Positions 47,401 to 57,500 of a stretch of DNA of 60,000 bases are shown here, piece by piece (within the stretch, counting starts at the first letter, position 1; each line of letters opens with the position of its first letter). The stretch is from the NCBI GenBank assembly GCA_903813345.2, contig CAIIXF020000006.1:5942989-6002988 (forward strand). Reading direction: 5' to 3'. This DNA comes from Owenia fusiformis. Taxonomy: Eukaryota; Annelida; Polychaeta; Sabellida; Oweniidae. Under the pieces are notes generated by a model. It did no database searches. It was not told the origin of the DNA and saw only the letters and a program-made list of their open reading frames with translations. The translations under genes were made by a program, and so were the position numbers.

Positions 47401-49606
47401 AGGTCATATGTTTTATGCATTTTCATGAATACTGAAAGAGTAAAATTGCTAGAGCAAACTTCAAAATATGATACATGTTTTCGATACCTACAGGTCACAT
47501 TTTCATGAAATAAAAAGTATTTATTTTTACTATCGTTATAGTTAGCAAATCTATCAATGGAATATGCATGGATTTGAAAGTTTTCTTTGAATTTTTGAAA
47601 GTGCAGTTTCCTGAACTTTTTATTAATTGTTCTTTTGATCATTCTCATATTTAATTCTACATTCTGATGTGCCATTTTAATCATTCATTTGGAAGTAAGA
47701 ACATTCTCTCTTAGCATTCTTAGTGTGAGCATTCTTTCCATGTTGAAAATGGTTTAAATAAATAATTATTACATTATATCGTCTTTTATACACGTTGACT
47801 TTAAGGTGACGTCGTCGCTCATACTATACCTAACTAAGATGAATTACTATTTAGAAGTGCTTCTCTGTATTTCCGATAAAACGGATTGAAAACTTCATTT
47901 TAAATTTCATCAATATACATCACTGCTTAATGGCAGTATTTGTACGAATCTTGACTCTGAAACCCTCTACAAGTAAGTCAATATCATTGAACAAAATTAT
48001 AATTTCAAAATGGCCGATAATAGAATTAATTGATGTTACACATAACAATAGTTTTTAACTCAAAATACACAATTGTGTTAACATGATTTTTCAGTCTTAT
48101 AATACATGTAATACTACAATGGTTTTAAAATTACTTTTCATAACAATAGATTAGTATAACAATAGTTTTAACATAATTTCTCATGACAAAGGTTACAATT
48201 GTTAGTACTGGATTAAATTCAGGATAACATGTTTTATTTAGTAGCTCTCACAGAGTAAAATACTTTAACTTGGCACATGAAATCATAAGATCACTGAAAA
48301 TGGGATGGAATCGTTTTAATTAGGCGAGATGGTTTTGTTGGATTTCTACTTATATTTTGTCGATAAGGATCATTCATCTGTTTTTATTTTCGAGTACTAA
48401 TAACGTAGGAGTCCATAATTAATACGACAATATTATTATCACATGTGTTTGTTTAAAAGCACTAACATCAAAGGCTTGCGCGATGTCTATTTGGTGAAAG
48501 ATGACTCTAAGCAAATAGTTAGTTGAAAGAATTTGTCAAATTATCATTAAAGAGAACATGAGGGTCAAGTTAGGAGTAAAGAATTTACAATATTTTGAAA
48601 ATACACATCTGCATCCGATAGTTGTGGCTTACTCGTTGTATCCGTTTCAATAGATACGTAGATTTATATACGTTTTTGACATACGTATTTAATAATGCAG
48701 GGTATATCAGAGAATCGTGTCATATCATATTTATTATGATCAGTGAAATATTAAACAAATTATATTAACCTTTATTTCAATAATATTGCATTTTAATTCT
48801 TCTAAACACGACCTTATGAGAGAATTATATAATAAAAAATACACACTTTGAAACAACAAAATAACAACATTAGCAATACAGGTTTCAATAAATGGGATTC
48901 CAACAAAAACGCTATAAACAAATGAGATCTAGAGGATTTTGTAAGTAAAAAAGGTATTTTAGTAAATAGATTCTACGCACGATATTGGACTCGTTCGAAG
49001 TGAATTCTTCTTTAGTCAATAATTTACACGCACTCATTAATTGCATTTTAAACCATATTGAATAGATATTATTTATTGTTTTGGGATTGTAAACAAATTA
49101 GTTTTTAATCTTAACGTCGTAACGAAAGCACGAGGGACAAATCCGTGTTGATTTGTTTGTGCTATAACTTTCAAATACCTCAGTAAAATTTTAATTAAAA
49201 ATCTAGGAGATTAACTAATATATAATTTTGGAAATATATTTTATCTGACAAAGCGCTGGCGGAGTATTTAGCTCTCACCTGATTTTACCCCCATGCCGTG
49301 TGTCGAGGGTTCTTTAAAACTGACCGGTACACCTGCAGTTTGATTGTACGGTCCACCACAACTCGACTCCCTTTGTCTCTGGTCAAAGTTATCGAATCTG
49401 TTTGTTCGGTTAGTGTCTGAGGTATCATTGAACATTCCCATTCCTCCTGTGCCACATGTACTACCTGTTAAAACTCCACGGTTATAATGAAGTTCGGGAT
49501 TTTCGCCAACTTGAGTTAAATTCTCCTGGAAACGTTGTTGTGTGTTCCCTGTCGTTGTAATGTTCTCTTGTCGTTCCGCTAACATTGCATTTGTATATAG
49601 TGGCAT
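29427..49606 (-). CDS. RFX6: RFX6-type winged-helix transcription factor
   Basis: Nineteen minus-strand exons, 5' to 3': 49606-49279, 43769-43598, 40808-40685, 40342-40281, 40121-40044, 38152-38122, 36774-36667, 35035-34958, 34692-34579, 33634-33585, 33286-33127, 32860-32719, 32632-32420, 32108-31989, 31834-31665, 31485-31359, 31065-30751, 30626-30426, 29587-29427. All are GT-AG and in phase, giving 917 residues; human RFX6 has about 928. Order: an acidic N-terminus; [14 protein letters not shown]; the RFX DNA-binding domain (about 161-238) with [33 protein letters not shown] and YHYYGIGI; extended B/C regions; the dimerisation domain (about 483-593) with [20 protein letters not shown] and [16 protein letters not shown]; and a long low-complexity tail containing [16 protein letters not shown] and DPLNLLDK, both RFX6-like. 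An in-frame TAA lies 12 bases before the start. In vertebrates RFX6 directs endocrine pancreas and gut development; the role here is inferred. RFX4 is the main alternative, but the tail motifs favour RFX6. Confidence 0.95.
29758..30245. mobile_element. Non-autonomous element with CCCCAGTCACATTT ends
   Basis: The 488-bp element has perfect 14-bp inverted termini (29758-29771 and 30232-30245). Its GC-rich subterminal blocks (CTACGCTCGCCGCAGAA, repeated internally) differ strongly from the AT-rich intron. It sits in RFX6 intron 18. No clear target duplication was found. A lone copy of one end lies at 50425-50438. Confidence 0.75.
33762..34386. mobile_element. Foldback/MULE-like element with 9-bp target duplication
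   Basis: A 625-bp element in RFX6 intron 9. Each end carries tandem copies of ACTCGTACCCAAGAC in opposite orientation (33770-33820 and 34312-34380). It is flanked by CTTATTTTG at 33753-33761 and 34387-34395, a perfect 9-bp target duplication. Nine-base duplications and long inverted ends are typical of Mutator-like elements. The interior is AT-rich and non-coding. The insertion splits one unit of the 61-bp array next to it. Confidence 0.8.
34387..34640 (-). repeat. 61-bp array duplicating the end of RFX6 exon 9 and its splice donor
   Basis: On the minus strand each 61-bp unit holds the last codons of exon 9 (for [15 protein letters not shown]), the donor and about 15 intron bases. The real exon end is at 34579 (donor GTAAGTA). 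The next units read GCAAGTA, GTAAGAA and ATAAG. The last is split by the transposon at 33762-34386, with the remainder continuing at about 33725-33761. Confidence 0.88.
43010..43240. repeat. About 60-bp degenerate tandem repeat in RFX6 intron 2
   Basis: Recurrent TATTATAGGCA, ATATTGTTA and CATTGAG blocks with a spacing of about 45-65 bp, four copies. No coding potential on either strand. Confidence 0.6.
43245..43570 (-). repeat. Dispersed repeat, reverse copy of 55385-55650
   Basis: The left part (GTACCCTGCGCGCAG to AATGCAAAGGGTAC) is related in reverse to 23575-23640. The remainder, including the reverse complements of GTCCAGTAAAAGAAA, GGGGTCT.TAGGGAATC and CACCAGGTG, matches 55385-55650. 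It lies in RFX6 intron 2, next to exon 2. Confidence 0.6.
43770..46476. other. RFX6 intron 1, proximal part
   Basis: AT-rich intronic sequence. I looked for an additional exon between RFX6 exons 1 and 2 and found none that keeps phase. Exon 1 joins exon 2 directly (GVKS then EPDSDDS), matching the VKSE context of the vertebrate protein. Confidence 0.5.
46481..46834. mobile_element. MITE with TTAA target duplication
   Basis: A 354-bp element with perfect 13-bp inverted ends GGATGTTCCCTGG / CCAGGGAACATCC, flanked by TTAA at 46477-46480 and 46835-46838. TTAA is the piggyBac-type target. The interior has no coding capacity. It lies in RFX6 intron 1. Confidence 0.8.
46839..49278. other. RFX6 intron 1, distal part
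   Basis: AT-rich sequence. The 142-codon minus-strand frame at 47256-47684 is Lys/Phe-rich, matches nothing I recognise and does not splice in phase with RFX6. I see no other structure. Confidence 0.4.
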
Positions 49607-50389
49607 GTGTTCTTGTTCTTAAGTTGAATCCCTTTCCCAGTTTCCCGTATGTTATTTTTCTCTATCAGTGCAAGCGAAATCCCATCGTAGATAAAACACA
49701 ATCTTTGAAATCTTTGTAGATAAGATCAAGCTTTAAAAACCAATGACGAATTGTTTGAATAAGTTGACATAAAATCGCCAAGTGTCTCATGAATATATCT
49801 ATAAATCACTACTTCAAGCAATATCATTCCTTGAAACCATTCCGCAATTGAATAAATGCGCACTTACATAATCATTGAAAAAGTAGTAATGTGGATTACA
49901 TTTTTATACATAAATTCCAAGTTTTCTCATTTAAAATCTAGTCCATGTTATTAAATTATGAATGGAACTAAAACTTAAGTCGACTGACAGAATGCCGTCA
50001 TTATCAAGCGGGTCAGGTTAAATATTAACTTTGACTATTTGTGATTAATCTGAAAATTCAAACACATGATCAGCGCCATCTAATTTCAGATCACTAAAGA
50101 GCGAGATTGATAAATTATCTAATATGCCGTAGTCTATATGTTTTACTTTGGACCTAGCATCCGGAACCATTTTGTTGGAGTCACATGTAACCATGTAGCT
50201 GCATGTTCATTAGTGTCATTCAGTATTGACTTGGTCATATCAGTGCTGCACGTAGAATTTATATTTCTTTACTAAAACACACCAAATATTTACTGAGCAT
50301 GGTAAAGTCAATTCTGTATCACCTGTAAAGTTTATAGTTGCAGTCCATCATGATTATAATGCATTAAACAATGTTAAACCTGCATTTCT

Positions 50390-50438
50390 GCGGTCAGTAA
50401 CATTTCTACGGTGGTCGCCGTAGCAAATGTGACTGGGG
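50390..50438. repeat. Solo end of the CCCCAGTCACATTT element
   Basis: AAATGTGACTGGGG at 50425-50438, preceded by GGTCGCCGTAG and TTTCTACGG blocks, is related to the right end of the element at 29758-30245. Confidence 0.6.
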
Positions 50439-51289
50439 CTTTAGAGACCAAGACATGTTTCATTGATGTTCTGGAAAACAGACTCCATCAATTTATTATG
50501 AAAACAAAAATTGTGATTACTTCATCTTTCAATAAGATGGGCAGAGATGTAGTGAAAATGTAAGTCTATCAAACCTATTAAATAAACGAGGGCCTTAGTG
50601 TGACATCATATTGAAAATATATATTCACATTAAATTTATCATGGCTGAAACCCTTAAATTACAAGGTCACGTGTTTACTCCGTATTAACTAATTTATCCG
50701 AAACATAGAGACGTTTTGCATTAAAAATATAAATGTATTTTTCAAATTATATTGAACTTTGGTGGTCCTTGGCTTATTTTATTAGTTTGATAGACTTACA
50801 TTTTCACTACTTTGCACGATAATTAAGTGACGTACTTGCTTGGTAACATCTACATGTACATGTACATGTTGTCAAGTGACTTATTTTTTCAAGATGTGAA
50901 TTTTAAAATTGTAAGGTTACAAAGATGGCAGCACTGTTTTTACATACATTCTTTTTCTTACATGTTATGTCCCATGAATCTTGAAAACGTCACCCACAAA
51001 ACAATTCAAAGCTTGCATATCCACAACTACAACTGTATTAAGATTACAGTACAGAATTCATTTATGGAGATTCTAAATTTTATATTTTTTCAAATAATAC
51101 AATATATAGTATATGACTATTTCTCCATATGACACACGTTACAATACAATTATAAATAATATTGTATATATCTGTCCTCCCTTTTTCTATTTATATAGTC
51201 ATACCTCACCTTGAGTCATATCCATTACCATATATGGGAACATCGCATTAAAATTGTCCACACATAGGAATATTTCACTCAAGGCCATC

Positions 51290-51420
51290 CACAGCCATAT
51301 ATAGGAATACCTCACTCAGACAGAGTTCATCAATGACCATATATAGGAATACCTCACTCAGACAGAGTTCATCAATGACCATATATAGGAACTCCTCACT
51401 CAGCCAGTCCATGTATGGCT
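51290..51420. repeat. 42-bp minisatellite downstream of TXNDC9
   Basis: CCATATATAGGAATACCTCA begins at 51295, 51337 and (one mismatch) 51379, an exact 42-bp period. Given the gene's direction it could lie in the TXNDC9 3' UTR or just beyond it. Confidence 0.8.
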
Positions 51421-51523
51421 ATATTTATTAAATCCTATCCTACACTTGATGTCCAAATATAGGCATGTTTCAAAACGATGAAGACATGTTGTATAGGTAT
51501 AAAATGTCTATATTGAGAAGATG

Positions 51524-54500
51524 TTACCAGTCATCATCACTATTATCGTCATCATTGTTTTGTCTCACATGACCAAATAAAGATTTTTTCCCTGGTTCGG
51601 GATTTGTGTTTTTATAATGAATCACACCTGAAAAAAATTTAAATAAAACAGATAAAATAAATATCTCTAATTTTTATTTGTCTATCTTTAAGCTATTAAT
51701 GTCTGGGTATTATAAAAATAGGGATATTTTTAGTCAATGAACTCACAATCTAGGTAATTACTGGTTAATGCGAAAATTAGTAAAATTTGTGTGAAGTGCC
51801 AATCAATAAAACTAACCCGAGTTCCCAAGACGTTTTTCTAAAGTTTCTGTTGTAAAGGAGTCAGTGTTGCCCAATTCCTCAAATCCAATCACTCTGAAAA
51901 AGTTTATATTTAACACGTCAGTGATGTGATACATTGTATATTGGACAAGGTCGAAATCATCCACTTGATGAATCAAATTCTAGTCGCTTTAAGGTAGCTC
52001 AAAAGTGAGTTAATATTGTAAATTGTACAGGTACAAGCTCCCTGATTGAACACTCTACAACCTAAGCAAAATGGATGCACGTTTGGAGGTGTTCAGCATT
52101 GAGAGATGAATTTTACAATAACAAACAAAAAGAGTGTTCACATTATAGAATGGTTTGCAAGTTGAGAGGTTTTATGACACTTTTAACTGCTCATATATTT
52201 TAGCAAATGATCTGGACTAGTCTGACTGTCGTTAGGATTGAATTACATCTGGAATCAAAGGAGTCAACATTGTAAAGTGTTACTTGAGAACTAAATGGTT
52301 TTTTAAACCCCTTGTCAGTGAGTTAACATACTTATCAACTACGATGCCCTCCTTAAAGCATATAACAGCTGGTAGTGTTCTGATCTTTAATTTGTTTACC
52401 AAGAACTTTGCATTGTCTACATTGATCCTGGCAAACTTTGTTTCAAAGTACTTCTCTGCTAATTTCTGGAAGGACAACATGATGCCACCATTAATAAAAA
52501 AAAACATTCACAATGCTAATACAAGGCATTAACATGACAAAATGTCACCACCTAAAACAATTTGGTCAATTTAAAGCAAGTTGGAAAATACCTTTTGACC
52601 TTAAGAAGGTTTGATTTGAACTTCTTAGAACATGTAGATGATTTTGAAAAAAAAATTCGTCAATTTGAAGCAAGTTGAAAAAATACCTCTGACTTTTTTT
52701 GACATTGAGAAGGTCATTGAAGGTCAAATGTCAAATGTAAAGTCAGATTTGAACTTCTTAGAACATGTAGATGATTTTGAAAAAAAAATTAAGTAAATTT
52801 GAAGCAAGTTGAAAAAAGACCTTTTTGACCTTGAAAAGGTCATTGAAGGTCAAATGTCAAATCTAAAGTCAGATTTGAACTTCTGAGAACATGTAGATGA
52901 TTTTGAAGAAAAAATTAGTCAATTTGAAGCAAGTTGAAAAAAGACCTTTTTGACCTTGAGAAGGTCATTGAAGGTCAAAGGTCAAATCTAAAGTCAGATT
53001 TGAACTTCTGAGAACTTGTAAAGTCAAATTTGAACTTCTGAAAAGATGTAGATGATTTTGAAAAAAAATTTGGTAAATTTGAAGCAAGTTGAAAACAGAC
53101 CTTTTTGACCTTTTTTGACTTTGAGAAGGTCACTAAAGGTCAAATGTCAAATCTAAAGTCAGATTTGAATTTCTGAGAACATGTAGATGATTTTGAAAAA
53201 AAAATTAGTCAATTTGAAGCAAGTTGAAAAAAGACCTTTTTGACCTTTTTTGACCTTGAGAAGGTCATTGAAGGTCAAATGTCAAATCTAAAGTCATATT
53301 TGAATTTCTGAGAACATGTAGATGATTTTGAAAAAAAATTTAGTCAATGTGAAGCAAGTTGAAAAAAGACCTTTTTGACCTTGATAAGGTCATTGAAGGT
53401 CAAAGGTCAAATCTAAAGTCAGATTTGAACTTCTGAGAACTTGTAAAGTCAAATTTGAACTTCTGAAAAGATGTAGATGATTTTGAAAAAAAAATTTGGT
53501 CAATTTGAAGCAAGTTGAAAACAGACCTTTTTGACCTTTTTTGACCTTGAGAAGGTCATTAAAGGTCAAATGTCAAATCTAAAGTCAGATTTGAATTTCT
53601 GAGAACATGTAGATGATTTTGAAAAAAAAATTAGTCAATTTGAAGCAAGTTGAAAAAAGACCTTTTTGACCTTTTTTGACCTTGAGAAGGTCATTGAAGG
53701 TCAAATGTCAAATCTTAAGTCAGATTTGAATTTCTGAGAACACGTAGATGATTTTGAAAAAAAAATTTAGTCAATTTGAAGCAAGTTGAAAACAGACCTT
53801 TTTGACCTTTTTTGACCTTGAGAAGGTCATTGAAGGTCAAATGTCAAATCTAAAGTCAGATTTGAAGGTCAAATGTCAAATCTAAAGTCAGATTTGAATT
53901 TCTGAGAACATGTAGATGATTTTGAAAAAAAATTTAGTCAATGTGAAGCAAGTTGAAAAAAGACCTTTTTGACCTTGAGAAGGTCATTGAAGGTCAAATA
54001 TCAAATCTAAAGTCAGATTTGAACTTCTGAGAACATGTAGATGATTTAGAAAAAAATTGAAGTCAGTCTAAACAGTATTTGTTAAGTTATAGGAAGTTGT
54101 AAGAAATTGTTACAGACACCGGACGCCAGACGCCGGACGCCAGACGCCGGACGCCAACCACCAACCGCCGTCGCAAAAAAAACGGAGACCATAACAATAT
54201 GTCACCACTTTTGGTGGTGACATAAAAAACTAATTTTCCTGAAAATGCTTCATCTTTGAAATTTCAATGCTCACTTACATAATGGAAAAAACAACATAAT
54301 AAACTATATCAGTTCAACGTCTATAAAACCTCAAACACCCTTATTTTACAAAAACATTGATATTTACAACTCATGAAACACAAACCTGTAAATGTGTGTC
54401 CATAATTGAACATCTTCTGAAGTCTTCATGAAAGAAATGTACAACACATCTCTCCTCTGAGGTAGTTATGTCTAGGAACTTTTTTTGCTCATCAATCAAC

Positions 54501-57500
54501 CTGTAGATGAAATGAAGCTTTAAAGATGGCTTTCGTCATGTCAAATCTCAAAGTAGGTGCAGTTTAGGACAAGATAGCTCCCAACCTGACTTCAGGTTTG
54601 ATAAAATAACTCATAAAAGTTTGGTGCTGAACAGGTGCTTTCACATTCACAAAATCCCTTTTACTCTTTTACCTTGTTGACATGCTTGTAAAGCTTGTAT
54701 TTTCTTTTTAGTGTGAGGCCCATCATATTATTTATCATTAATCTTGTTTGACAATATGCAATAATCTACACAAAGCAACCACTATATGTTTTCCTCATTT
54801 AGTAAATATTAAATAACCTTTACCAGATTTCGATATTTCACATTATACTCACTCATAGGTTCCATGACCCTTTTCCTGAAACTGCTTGAGATCACTAGTC
54901 TGCTTTTTTAAAGCTTCAAACCTTGCTTCACGTATATGAGCTGGGATTTCACAATGTTCGAGTTCTTCCAGCAGTTTCTGAAATTATAAAATATTACAAC
55001 TAATCAATGTAACGGATAGGATAGAAAGAGAATGGATCTAAATTGCAAACTTGACAAATTACCCTGAATCCCGGGAGGATAGTAGTAAATTACTACACTC
55101 TGACTTAGATACTGATAGGACTGATAATTGAATGCTCCTCTATTCATGAGTACTATGTACACACAACTTAGTTTTGCACAAAAAGTGCACTTAGCCTAGA
55201 AAAGACTGGAAAGAAGATTGTTTTGTAAAATGTATAAATAACGAGAAAATTCAGTGATAAAATTTACAAAGCAAATCTTCTCACCAGTCTTTTCTAGGTT
55301 CATTAGTGTTATCATATTCCACTGAGTGTGGCCATAGAATATAAATAAGACACTCTTGAATAACGCAAATGCGAGTAGGTAGTTACCAGTTTCACCACCA
55401 GGTGGCTCGCTCGGGTCAGATAGCATGGCGGGTATAGTAGAAAGTTCCCTTTAACTTAAATTACATGGGTTTTAGTGGTTCAATGTTCATGTAGCCCTTA
55501 TGTATCGAATAGTTATGTAAATTAAAGTATGTCCAGTAAAAGAAATTATTATATGTCCAATACAAGAAAAGATATTTCACTTTTTGTGATTTTGTAATAT
55601 GGGGTCTTTGGGGAATCAACCCGAACTAGAAGTCACATTTTCAAAAAATATTAAATTTTCAAAGTTGATAAAAAATTTCGAAACCATATTCTTAGATGTA
55701 TTTTTACATAAACTCACCTTCATTGATCTTTACACGCAGTCCTAGTTAATAAAATTGTTTACCTCGTATGATATTTATTCTTTTTTATAGTGAAATAAAA
55801 TTTCCCCGATTTCCACCATTTTCCTGTCAACTAGGCTGCCATCTATATGTAAGCTTACGTGAGAACAGAAAAAACTGGATGACTTCTATTTTAAATGAAA
55901 ACGTTCAATATCTCATCCACGAGACCACTATAAATAATTTTGTTTGAATGTTTCACAGTGTTCCTGATGGAATTACTTCTAGCCAATTCTTGGCCAGAGA
56001 CTCGGAGTGGACTGTTTGTGCAGAACTGAAAGATGTAAAGTCTTTTACACTGCTTCAAAGGCAAGCAGTTAAACCTGAAATATAAGAAATCTAAATAATA
56101 TTGTGCAATAATATATTCATATTGCACACGAATGACATTTGTATTAGGCGAGTAGGCCAAGCCTCAGAAGTCCATAGATAAAGGAGTTTAATAGTCGGCT
56201 GATGAGGACATCTTTTGTTCAACACCCGTTTCCATGACAACGGCACCTATTCAAACACAAATTATTTATCACACGACATAGACAATTCTCTGAGCTTTGC
56301 TATGATACCAAATTTTCCCATAGGGTCGGTTGAACTATTAAACTCATAATTTATTTATTTGGCCTACTCGCCTATATATGTTGGATTGCTTGTAAATTAG
56401 CTCATAAAGTCTGTAACCTCTTATATTTTGATGCTTCTCTACCATGTTAATTCTCAAAAAATAACATGGCGGACAGACCTCAAATTACAAGAGGGCACAG
56501 GCTTATTGCACTAAACACTAAATAATCTGAAATATACAAATGTCATTCGTGTGCAATATGAATATATTTTTCTATATATCATGGCACAATGGTCTATAGA
56601 TTTCTTATTTTTCAGGTTCAACTGCTCGCCTTTGAAGCAGTGTAACAGACTGTAGACAATGTGAGGAAGGAGTGATTCCTATTTGAAAAATAAAATGTGA
56701 CTCAATTGAGGAATGCAGCAAAATTCTGAACATGCAGACTTACTGCATTACCAAACGCTTCTGGAGCTACATAAAGTCTAAACGCAAAGATGCATCAGGT
56801 ATCAGCGTGCTGCGTAACAAAGATGGCGACGAAATAACAGACGCCGCCCAGAAAGCAAACATCCTCAATGACCAATACAATTCTGTATTCACAGATGAGG
56901 ATGCCACTCTACCGACAATGGTACCTAGTCAAATTCCTGAAATGCCAAATATCAAAATTTCGACAAAAGGAATTCACAAATTGCTAACTGGCCTAAATCC
57001 ATCAAAAGCCACTGGACCCGATCTTATTCCGACTAGGGTCCTGAAGGAATGCAGTGACAGCATATCACCATTCCTTCAAATAATTTTTCAACAGTCTATC
57101 GATGAAGGCTTAGTGCCTATGGACTGGAAACATGCCAATGTTACTGCTATCTACAAAAAGGGACGAAGAGATGAGGCTGTGAATTACAGGCCTGTATCTC
57201 TGACGTCAGTTCCATGTAAAATAATGGAACATATTATATTCCATCATGTTATGGCCCACTTTGACCTCTACGAAATTCTAGTAAAATTCCAACATGGATT
57301 CAGGTCAAAGCACTCATGTGAAACACAACTTGTCAATACAATAGAGAATATAGCTCGGGCCCTCGACAACAATAAACAAACAGACATGTTGGTATTAGAC
57401 TTTTCCAAAGCGTTTGACACGGTGGCTCACGAACGCCTCTTGCTCAAACTCGACTATTATGGAATTCGCAATAATAACTTGAACTGGTTCAGATCCTGGC

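Larger units (their letters stand above)
49607..51523. other. Spacer between the RFX6 start and the TXNDC9 end
   Basis: About 1.9 kb that must hold the RFX6 promoter and the TXNDC9 3' UTR. It includes the solo transposon end at 50425-50438, a CATGTACATGTACATG run near 50855 and the 42-bp repeat at 51290-51420. No exon or clear core promoter motif is seen. Confidence 0.5.

Noticed and set aside
47256-47684. 142-codon minus-strand frame as an extra RFX6 exon or a separate gene
   Set aside because: No recognisable domain, AT-driven Lys/Phe composition, and RFX6 exon 1 already joins exon 2 in phase without it.
54386-54500. TXNDC9 exon 3 missing the CxxC redox motif as a mutation
   Set aside because: The TXNDC9/phosducin-like family normally lacks CxxC at this place, so this is ordinary for the family.
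56228-56241. GTTTCCATGACAAC as an X-box (RFX binding site)
   Set aside because: It fits the loose RYYNYY-N(1-3)-RRNRAC consensus, but so will many places by chance in 60 kb, and it lies in an intron of TXNDC9 next to an inverted repeat.
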